Part shown: one piece after another, positions 6,629 through 15,600 of the stretch
Position numbering within the stretch: position 1 is the stretch's first letter
How the letters are laid out: every line of letters starts with the position of its first letter
NCBI GenBank assembly: GCA_910578825.1
Contig: CAJTSB010000039.1
Coordinates: 1 to 24,682, forward strand
Source: an uncultured Lachnospiraceae bacterium
GTDB lineage: Bacteria > Bacillota > Clostridia > Lachnospirales > Lachnospiraceae
DNA: 24,682 nucleotides
Reading direction: 5' to 3'
Notes under the pieces: generated by a model
The model's database searches: none
Told to the model about the DNA's origin: nothing
The model's input: only the letters and a program-made list of their open reading frames with translations
Translations under genes and position numbers: made by a program

Positions 6629-9600
6629 ATGAGAGCATTAAAAAAATGTATCAGCGCTGTTCTTGCGTCAGCTCTTGTCCTGACGGCACTGCCTGTGGAT
6701 GGATTTACTCAGGTACAGGCGGCAGAAGGGGCGAAAGTGGATGCGACAGTAAAGGTTCTCCCGGAGGAGGCGTCGCTGTTTAACGCGGTTACAAGCGACG
6801 ACGGATTCGGGAGGTTTCAGGGCTGGGGTACCTCCCTGTGCTGGTGGGCAAACCGGCTCGGGTATGACGAAAGTGCGGGAGGCCTGGTTGATAAAGCGGC
6901 AGACGCTTTTTTCAGTCTGGATAAAGGTCTGGGCATGAATATCGGCCGTTACAATGTAGGTGGCGGAGACCATGTAGGCGAAACCTCTGATGTGCCGGTA
7001 AATGCAAAGGCACAGATATTCGGTGTAGAGGGTGAAGGCGCACCGGTTTATGGCGGCTCTAAAATGGAGGTTTCTGCGAACAGCAAGATAAAGGACGCTA
7101 CATACAGCAAGTCGGATGCAGACTTCGGAATTACGAAGGGCAAGAAGGTTGGAGAGTTAAAACAGATTAACTATGTGAACGGAATCGGAGAGGCAGCTGG
7201 TACGGGCGATAATCTGAAATATAAGGTTTCTGTGGCAGATGCCGGCAAGTATACCGTCAAGATGCTTGTTACCTTAGATGGAACGAATAAGAGAGGCATG
7301 GCAATCCGTGTCAATGACAATGCTGCAAGTGAGAAAGTCGTTGCATCAACAATTGTCAATGAAAGTGAGATTGCAAATAAGGATAGTATGCATCTGTACC
7401 TGCTTACGTTTACCGATGTGGATTTGCAGGCAGGAGAAAATACGATTGCAGTCGGAGGCAAAAAGGTAGCGGATACAGATGAAAGCTGGGCGCTGGATTT
7501 TGCCAAACTGCTGGTGGTCAAGTCCGGGGAAGAGGGTATTTTACAGGAAGATGAATTCCTGCACCCGTCCCACATTACGCGTTCTGATTCTGCGGTACCG
7601 GGTTACTGCACCAACGTAACGAAGATTGATAAGACGAAACCAATCACGGATTATGATGGTTTTGACCGGGTGGATGCAGACTGCGGTTACGCCTGGAATT
7701 ATGACTGGGATGCAGATAAGAACCAGATGAATATTTTAAAAGCGGCAATCCAAGCAAGCGGTGCGGATTTTATCACCGAGGCGTTTTCCAATTCCCCGCC
7801 ATATTTCATGACGAAGAGCGGATGTAGCTCGGGTGGAAAGAATGCTGCTGAGAACCTCAGGGAGGATTCCTATCATGCATTTGCCGTATATATGGCAGAC
7901 GTGATGGAGCACTGGACGAAAGAGGGAATTACGTTCCAGAGCGCATCGCCGATGAACGAGCCGGATCCTTCCATGAAATACTGGGGAGCGAACAGCAATA
8001 AGCAGGAGGGATGCCATTTTGCACCCGGAACTTCCCAGTCTAAGATCATCAAGGCTCTGAATGAGGAGTTAAAGAGCAAGGCAGCGGCATCAACAGACGC
8101 CGGGGTAAAAGCGGCTTTGAATAATATTATCCTCTCCGGTACGGACGAGACGAGCATTGATTTGACAATCAGTTCTTATAATGCTCTGGATAAGGATACG
8201 AAAAACGTGATAGAGCGTATTGATACCCATACATATGGCGGCTCCAAACGGGCGGAGCTTCGCGCCCTTGCTGAGAAAGAGGGCAAGAACCTGTGGATGT
8301 CGGAGGTTGACGGCGCATATGTAGCCGGATCCAGTGCAGGAGAGATGGGCGCTGCGCTTGGCCTGGCACAGCAGATTATGAAAGATCTGAATGGAATGAA
8401 GGCTTCTGCATGGATTCTGTGGAATGCGGTAGATAACCATGTGGATGAAAATAACGGCGCGGATAAATGGCCGTTCGGCAATGATTATAAAACAACTGCA
8501 GAATTGTTTAAAAAGGTTGACCTGACAAAAGGTTATTGGGGTCTTGCTTTTGGCGACCACAATAACAAAGACCTGATTTTGACGCAGAAGTATTATGCAT
8601 TTGGACAGTTTTCCAAATACATCCGCCCAGGTTATTCCCTGATGGGAACCAGCGACGAGGCAAATACATTAGTTGCCTATGATACGCAAGGAAAGCAGGC
8701 GGTTATCGTAGCGGTCAACACGGCGCAGGACGATAAGACGTGGGAATTTGACTTGAGCAGGTTTGAGTCCATCGGTAACGTTCAGGCTCATCGTACCAGC
8801 GGTACCACTGCGGAAGGCGAGAAATGGGCAGATTTGACAGCCGCGCAGGTGAACGCAAAGACGAATGCGGCGAACAGGACGTTTACCGCTACCGTAAAGG
8901 GCAATTCCATCACCACGTTTGTCGTTGACAATGTTACATACGACAAAGAGAAATCAGAGGAACGTTCCAGGAGAGAAGAGAACTTAAAGAAGATGCAGAT
9001 GGAATATGTGAGCGTGGAAGATTTCAGCAAAGTTGACCTTGCTGAGAACAAGATTGCGCTGACAGAATCCATGATTTCCGGAAGTGAGCCATGGACTAAT
9101 AAGGATGTTCCGAAGAATGTTATCGATGGAGATTTTGGAACTTACTTTGACGGTGTATCGAATGGATATGTACAGGTAGATTTGGGCGAGAACAATGCGA
9201 AGGCGCTTGTGGCTTACGGCTATGCGCCGAGAAAAGGTTTTGCAAGCAGATGTACGGACGCATCCCTTTACGGATCCAATGACGGAAACGACTGGGATCT
9301 GCTGCATACGATTAAGAGTACGCCCCCGGAAGGCAAGCTGAGTTATGCGTATGTGAATGAATTTGCATCCATACCGGTGATGGGCAAGGAATACCGCTAT
9401 TACAAATATGCGGTGGGTTCCAATGGAAATTGTAATATTTCAGAGCTTGAGCTCTATGCATTGCCAGAGGACGTTACTATTTCACAGCCCCCGACTGCGC
9501 TGAGTGGCTGGGTTACTTACTGTGAAGGAAAGACGACAGGCCATAAGTATACCGATGATACGAAGGCAAAATATGATACAGCCCTTGCAGCAGCAAAGAA

Positions 9601-12600
9601 TGTGAGCGCATCTGCAACACAGGAGCAGAAGGATGACGCTATGTATGCATTGTTTGAGGCATATCTTGGACTGAAAGAGATTTATCACTATGATTCCTTC
9701 TCTGGCGTAGAAGGCGCGGCTATTTACGATACGAAGGGAGACCGCATCCAGGCGCATGGCGGTCAGGTACAGAAGATTAAATGGGAAGACGGTTATGACT
9801 TTAATGGGGATGGCCAGATTCAGGCGGATGAGAAAGAATTCTGGTACTGGATTGGCGAGGATAAGACGAACGATTATCGTCCATGTCCGGGCGTTCGTGC
9901 CTATATCTCTAAGGATTTGTACAACTGGATAGATTGCGGAGACGTTTTAAAGACCGTGCCTAATTGGGAGACGTTTACGACAGACAGTTATTTCACCAGT
10001 TTATATGGAGATTTATCGAAAGAGCAGCAAGAAGCAGTCTATGGAGATTTATGGACGGATGACAATTCCGATAATTCTGGATGTGTGCTTGAGCGTCCGA
10101 AGATGATTTATAACGACAAGAACCAGGAGTATGTCATCTGGTTCCATGCAGACGGACAGACACCGAACAGCACCGGAGGTAATTATGCGAAGGCCAAGGC
10201 AGGCGTGGCTACTTCTCAGAGTCCGTTTGGTCCGTTCAAATTGCAGGGTTCATATCTGCTGAATTATGACGAGGACATTACAGACCGTGGATTCGATACA
10301 GAGGGCGGACATGTGCGCGACATGAACCTCTTTAAGGATGACGACGGAACGGGATATGTTCTGTACTCCTCCGATGGAAACGAAAATATGTATATCGCTA
10401 AATTAAATGAAGATTATACTAATATTGTTAAGACCAATGACGAGGGCGCTAAGAAAGGTGAAGACTTTACTGTAAACTTTGTGGGACAGTCCAGGGAGGC
10501 TCCGGCGATGTTTAAATATCAGAATAAATATTATCTGATTACCTCCGGATGTACCGGATGGACCTCGAATCCATCAAAGTATGCGGTAGCAGACCATCCA
10601 ATGGGACCGTGGACCATGGTTGGAGATCCCTGTACCGACGAGGACAAAGACCATACATACTTTACACAGAGTACCTGTGTAATTCCGCTGGATGCTGAAA
10701 CAGGCAGGTTTATCTACATGGGAGACCGGTGGTATAATTCAAATGACAGCAATGGAGTGACTGCGGGACCAGGAGCAGGCGGCAGGCTGCGTGATTCCAG
10801 ATATGTATGGCTGCCCATCGAGTTCACTGGCGATGGTAAAATTGCAATCAGACGGTACAGCGACTGGAAACTGACAGTCTTTGACGGCATTGAGCCGTAT
10901 GAATTAAAGACGGAATTGCCTGAGACGGGATCTGCGGCAAATCTGAGTACGGAATTGCCGGCAAAACTGAAAATTAAGTTACTGACAGAAACGCAGGAGC
11001 GCGAGGTGGACGTTACATGGAATACGGAAGAGATCGCTGCAAAGACGTTGGGCGAGGTAACCGTTACCGGCGTCATGACCTATACCAAAAGCGGTGAAAC
11101 CCACACGCGTACGATTACGCATAACATGTCCCTGCTGGATGAGAAGTTAATTTATTTCTTCGACTGTGCATCCGATCAGACAGGTGCTGCATCATACTTT
11201 GATTTGTTAAGAGCAAATCTGGAGGGTCTTAAGAATGTAGAACCAGATCAGGCATACAGTGTGGAGAACCTTGCCGGATACGACGGCAACCGGGGAGATG
11301 CGGGCACCAGTTCCGATGATTCATCCTACGATTTTGCCATTAAGAGTGATGCCGGTGAGGATATGTGGACACAGGGGTATTGGGCAACGAAAGGCAAGAG
11401 CATTAAGTATTCATTTGTTCTGGAGGCAGGTACCTATACGGTGGCTACCGGATATCACGAGTGGTGGAACAGCAGCCGGGCAATGAAAATTACCGTTACC
11501 TCAAACGGGGAAACGCTTGCCTCCTCCGAAGAATTTGGAGCAGAGAAGAATGTTAATCTGCAGCAGAATGTAGCCTTCACCCTTGCAGAAAATGCAAAAG
11601 TAACGGTAAGCATCAGTGGAAATGGAGCGGATCCGGTATTGAGCTGGATGGCGATGATTCAGGATGTGAAGACCGGAAGTTTTGAAAGTGCAGATACAGA
11701 GGAGCTTGGCAAACTTATCGGTAATGCGGAGAAGATAGAGAAGGGCGACAATACGACAAAGAGCTGGAACAAATTCCAGGAGGCATTAAGCCATGCAAAA
11801 GAGGTACAGAAGTATGTGCTTTCTACTGCGACAGATATAGCGGCAGCCATGGCAGAGCTTCAGGATGCAATGGACAGCCTGCAGACGCCCAAACAATACC
11901 TTCAGGCGTCACTTGCGGAACTTGCCATTTCCGATACGAACCAGGTAAATTATGAGAAAGACGCTATGTGGGATTACTATCAGCAGGTATTAAAAGACGT
12001 GAATGCTCTTGTAGATAAAGAGGGACTGACAGAGGAAGAGGCAGAGGCTGCAATTAAGGATTTGCGTGATACGATTGAATTGCTGACCCCGGCAAAAAAT
12101 AAACCGGCGACGCCCCCGAGTATAACACAGAAGAAGGCGCAGACAATTACGGTCAAGAGTGTTACCAAATCACTGGGAACGAAAGCATTTGCACTGGGCG
12201 CTAAGACAAGCGGCGACGGAGCGTTGGCATACCGCAGTTCCGATAGCAAGGTAGCCAGCGTAGATGCGAAAGGTAAGGTAACCTTAAAAGGCGTAGGTGT
12301 CTGTACGATTACCGTGACCGCGGCGGAGACGGCAAACTATAAGAGTGCGACAGCAAGCGTCAAGGTAACCGTAAACCCGAAGAAAGCAGCTATCAGCAAA
12401 GTAAAAACTGTAAAGGGTAAGAAACTGAAAGTAAGCTGGAAGAAAGATACGACAGTAAGCGGATATGAAATCCAATGCGCTTTGAAAAAGAATTTCAAAT
12501 CCGGTCTGAAGAAGACTACGATTAAGAAGGCGAAGACAACTTCCACGACGATTAAGAAACTGAAAAAGGGCAAGAAGTATTACGTTCGTGTCCGCGCATA

Positions 12601-12682
12601 CAAGACGGTAAAAGTGAATGGTAAGAATGTTACGCTTCGCGGATCGTGGAGCAGCGTTAAGACGAGTGGAAAAGTAAAGTAG
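6629..12682 (+). CDS. Secreted GH30 + GH43 arabinogalactan hydrolase
   Basis: Giant exoenzyme of 2017 residues. Order: signal peptide (1-32); GH30 catalytic domain (~45-770) starting FQGWGTSLCWWANRLG, with acid/base E444 (PMNEP) and nucleophile E559 (WMSEVDG), resembling endo-beta-1,6-galactanases; a CBM6/35-like sandwich inserted in it (~140-303); discoidin/CBM32-like domain (~795-946); short helical segment (~955-1020); GH43 domain (~1022-1415) with IQAHGG, E1155, E1290 and Q1347, resembling subfamily 24 exo-beta-1,3-galactanases; Big_4-like Ig (~1420-1505); unnamed sandwich (~1506-1680); two FIVAR-like helical modules (~1685-1820); Big_2-like Ig (1835-1916); lysine-rich Fn3-like end (1918-2017). 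No dockerin or LPXTG. The two activities suit side chains and backbone of type II arabinogalactan. Start has AAAGGAGA 8 nt upstream. Glycosidase assignment is firm; linkage specificity is inferred. Confidence 0.88.
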   Translation: MRALKKCISAVLASALVLTALPVDGFTQVQAAEGAKVDATVKVLPEEASLFNAVTSDDGFGRFQGWGTSLCWWANRLGYDESAGGLVDKAADAFFSLDKGLGMNIGRYNVGGGDHVGETSDVPVNAKAQIFGVEGEGAPVYGGSKMEVSANSKIKDATYSKSDADFGITKGKKVGELKQINYVNGIGEAAGTGDNLKYKVSVADAGKYTVKMLVTLDGTNKRGMAIRVNDNAASEKVVASTIVNESEIANKDSMHLYLLTFTDVDLQAGENTIAVGGKKVADTDESWALDFAKLLVVKSGEEGILQEDEFLHPSHITRSDSAVPGYCTNVTKIDKTKPITDYDGFDRVDADCGYAWNYDWDADKNQMNILKAAIQASGADFITEAFSNSPPYFMTKSGCSSGGKNAAENLREDSYHAFAVYMADVMEHWTKEGITFQSASPMNEPDPSMKYWGANSNKQEGCHFAPGTSQSKIIKALNEELKSKAAASTDAGVKAALNNIILSGTDETSIDLTISSYNALDKDTKNVIERIDTHTYGGSKRAELRALAEKEGKNLWMSEVDGAYVAGSSAGEMGAALGLAQQIMKDLNGMKASAWILWNAVDNHVDENNGADKWPFGNDYKTTAELFKKVDLTKGYWGLAFGDHNNKDLILTQKYYAFGQFSKYIRPGYSLMGTSDEANTLVAYDTQGKQAVIVAVNTAQDDKTWEFDLSRFESIGNVQAHRTSGTTAEGEKWADLTAAQVNAKTNAANRTFTATVKGNSITTFVVDNVTYDKEKSEERSRREENLKKMQMEYVSVEDFSKVDLAENKIALTESMISGSEPWTNKDVPKNVIDGDFGTYFDGVSNGYVQVDLGENNAKALVAYGYAPRKGFASRCTDASLYGSNDGNDWDLLHTIKSTPPEGKLSYAYVNEFASIPVMGKEYRYYKYAVGSNGNCNISELELYALPEDVTISQPPTALSGWVTYCEGKTTGHKYTDDTKAKYDTALAAAKNVSASATQEQKDDAMYALFEAYLGLKEIYHYDSFSGVEGAAIYDTKGDRIQAHGGQVQKIKWEDGYDFNGDGQIQADEKEFWYWIGEDKTNDYRPCPGVRAYISKDLYNWIDCGDVLKTVPNWETFTTDSYFTSLYGDLSKEQQEAVYGDLWTDDNSDNSGCVLERPKMIYNDKNQEYVIWFHADGQTPNSTGGNYAKAKAGVATSQSPFGPFKLQGSYLLNYDEDITDRGFDTEGGHVRDMNLFKDDDGTGYVLYSSDGNENMYIAKLNEDYTNIVKTNDEGAKKGEDFTVNFVGQSREAPAMFKYQNKYYLITSGCTGWTSNPSKYAVADHPMGPWTMVGDPCTDEDKDHTYFTQSTCVIPLDAETGRFIYMGDRWYNSNDSNGVTAGPGAGGRLRDSRYVWLPIEFTGDGKIAIRRYSDWKLTVFDGIEPYELKTELPETGSAANLSTELPAKLKIKLLTETQEREVDVTWNTEEIAAKTLGEVTVTGVMTYTKSGETHTRTITHNMSLLDEKLIYFFDCASDQTGAASYFDLLRANLEGLKNVEPDQAYSVENLAGYDGNRGDAGTSSDDSSYDFAIKSDAGEDMWTQGYWATKGKSIKYSFVLEAGTYTVATGYHEWWNSSRAMKITVTSNGETLASSEEFGAEKNVNLQQNVAFTLAENAKVTVSISGNGADPVLSWMAMIQDVKTGSFESADTEELGKLIGNAEKIEKGDNTTKSWNKFQEALSHAKEVQKYVLSTATDIAAAMAELQDAMDSLQTPKQYLQASLAELAISDTNQVNYEKDAMWDYYQQVLKDVNALVDKEGLTEEEAEAAIKDLRDTIELLTPAKNKPATPPSITQKKAQTITVKSVTKSLGTKAFALGAKTSGDGALAYRSSDSKVASVDAKGKVTLKGVGVCTITVTAAETANYKSATASVKVTVNPKKAAISKVKTVKGKKLKVSWKKDTTVSGYEIQCALKKNFKSGLKKTTIKKAKTTSTTIKKLKKGKKYYVRVRAYKTVKVNGKNVTLRGSWSSVKTSGKVK
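12131..12679 (+). repeat. Shared C-terminal module, copy A
   Basis: Encodes the Big_2-like and Fn3-like end of the GH30/GH43 protein. It aligns over its full length with copy B at 15764-16321 at the end of the next gene. The Fn3-like part (~94 residues) is roughly four-fifths identical by eye and the DNA is clearly related, indicating duplication or exchange between the two genes. Confidence 0.85.
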
Positions 12683-12694
12683 ATGGAGGCAGAT

Positions 12695-15600
12695 ATGGGA
12701 AAGAAGACATGGAAATCCGTTGTTTCCCTGTTCATGGCAGCGGCGCTTATCGTGACCAGCTTTGGCATGACGAATCCCCTGACAGCAGATGCTGCCGCAG
12801 ACGGTGTGAAAGCGCCGTCTGTGGAAGGCAGGGCAGTATCCGGAGATAACGGAACATATTATATTGACGCCGCAGGCGGAAATGACGACAATGACGGAAA
12901 ATCGGAAAACCAGGCATGGAAGACATTTAAGAATGTATCTGCTTTGCGTCTTGGCGCAGGCGGAAAAGTGCTCTTGAAAGCAGGATGTACCTGGAACGGT
13001 GAAAAACTCCTGCTTCAGGAGGCAAAGGGTACCAGTACAAATCCTGTCATCCTTGGCAAATACGGAGAAGGCGACAATCCGAAGATTAACGGTCAGGGAA
13101 GTAAATGGCTGGATGAGCAGGACAGGACCAGCCTCAAAAAAGAGGAGGTTGCAGCAGTTCATATCCGCAACTCTGCTTACATAACCATCCAGGATCTGGA
13201 AGTGACAAACCTGGAAGAGGACAGGAAGGATCTGGAAGGGAAACTGGGCCGGACGAATGTCAACGCCTTAAGTCCCGGCGTAAAAATTACGCATGACCAG
13301 AGTAAATATATGCTGACGGGTATTTTGGTGGAAAATCATGATGCCGGAGAGCTTGCAGGCGTTAAGATTGAGAACAATTATGTGCATGACGTGAACGGTT
13401 ATATGTCACAGAATGGTACGGAAGGTGATAAGAAAGGCTCCGGCGGAATCATGGTACTTGTGACCGGTGGAAATACGGAATCTTATTTTAAGGATCTGGA
13501 GATTGCCGGAAATGAAGTGACGAATGTGTGTCACGAGGCAATTTACATGGAGAGCTGCTGGGCAGCCCGCACGCTGGTCGGCGGCGCAGGCAGCCAGCAG
13601 GCAGGAAGCAAGCCCTGGGTAGGCTGGCCGAATGTCAATGTCAACAACAACTATGTACATGACGTTGCAGGAGATGGGATTGTGTTAATCAATGCGGATG
13701 GCGGCAAGGCAGAGAATAACCTTGTAACCGGATGTGCGAGCGAGGAATGGTATTATGCGAGAAATCCGGCGCATGCAGCTATCTGGGCATGGGACTGCAA
13801 TAACGTAACCTTCCAGAACAATGAGGCGGCTTATACGCAGAGTACGCAGGACGGCATGGCATTTGACTCCGATTACGGCAACCAGAATATTTTATTCCAG
13901 TATAATTACAGCCATAACAATAAAGGCGGATTCTGGATGGCTTGTCCCGGACCATATTATTCCATCAACTCCGTCGTCCGCTACAATGTCAGCGTCAATG
14001 ACGGCGGATACGATGGTTCCCGCATCCTCTGGGTTGGAGAATCCGGAAGTATCGGACATCAGGTATATAACAATACGATGTACTGGGACGACACCTACAA
14101 GAATATTGAGGCAGTAAAACAGGGGAGCTGGATATCTGGAAACGCTACGGCGAAGACCAGCGGAACCGATATCTACAATAATATCTTCCATGGCGACAGC
14201 GTACTGTTTGTCAACCATGAAGGTGTAAATTACAGGAACAACTGTGTCTGGGGCGGTTCTGAAAAGGTATATCCCTGGGAAGAGGATCTTACCGGAATAG
14301 CAGCCAACCCCTTCCTGAAAGATATTTCGGCAGACGGATATGCTACTGGAAACTTTGCAGATGGCACAGTGACAATCGGCAAGACCGAGGGCATGGAGCT
14401 GACCGCAGAGTCTCCCTGTATTGATGCAGGAATAGAGCATATGGCAGTACCGGATGAGTCTTTCCCGGCTGTAGAAGAAGAAAAAACGGCAACCCATATT
14501 ACACTGGAAAATAAAGACTACAAAGGAAATGCGGTACCCTACAAGGCTGGGGCGCAGGCAGCTGCCACAGAGAAAGTGGATATCGGAGCATTTGAGTTTG
14601 CGGGAGCATATACAGGAACTTATACCTCAGAGGAAGACAGAGACTGGGTGGAGAAAATCATCGTTCTGGCGAAAGAGCTTGACGAGGAGGCATTTGATGC
14701 GGAAAGCATGACTAATCTTAATGATGTGGTTGTTAAAACGGAGACTGCGCTGGCAAATCGTCCGGAGCAGTTGACGGCAATGAAATACCGCCTGGAATAT
14801 GCGCTTATGAATTTGAAGAAGGCAGGCGAAGGCGATTCCGGTTCCGTGACAAATAATATCCTTACGGAAGCCGATTCCGGATTCGAGAGCGGCGACATCA
14901 CCTGGGGCGGCTGGGCAGCGAGCGGCACTGTGAATGTATCAGCCTCCGAAGAACAGAAACATACGGGAAATAAGAGCTGGAAAATCAATTATGAAAGCTC
15001 TGGCACGGCATTTTCTGAGCATCCGGATATTGTAATTGAACCGAATACGGATTATGTACTGGAAGCATGGATGTATTGCGCCAATGCAGATGATGTCTCC
15101 AAAGTTGGTGTGGAGGCAAAACATCACAACAGCGTTACCGACGATCAGAACGACCGTAAGCTGGGAGAAGTGAAACTGACTGCCGATGAACCGGATGCGG
15201 AAAAACCGGGATGGTATAAGATAACGTTTCCATTTACGACGGATAAGTATGACAAGATTCGTCTGGCATTCAGCAGTGAAATTACAACCGTCTATGTAGA
15301 TGACGTGGCGCTTTATCCGGCAGTGAACACCGGAACGAAACTGGATCGTAAGAATCTGGAGACAGCCATTGCGCAGATTCCGGAGTATGACGCATCCGAT
15401 TACCCGACGACTCTCTGGAATGATTATCAGGAGGCGTTGGAATCCGCGAAACTGGTACGCGTCAACCCGGCAGTGGCGCAGGCGGATATTGACGATGCAG
15501 CCAGCGCATTGAATAAGGCATACAATGCCCTTGCAAAAAAGGCGCAGAAGACAGGACTTTTGCGAGCTTATTATACTGTGCAGGCAGCGAAGGCAAAAGG

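Noticed and set aside
9797..9832. Dockerin (cellulosome) domain
   Set aside because: Only one calcium loop is present and it sits within the GH43 domain; a dockerin needs two repeats, normally at a terminus.
12284..13162. 292-codon - strand frame across the GH30/beta-helix junction
   Set aside because: It is antisense to two clear secreted-protein genes; the Cys/Phe/Leu-rich translation is not protein-like and no start signal is seen.
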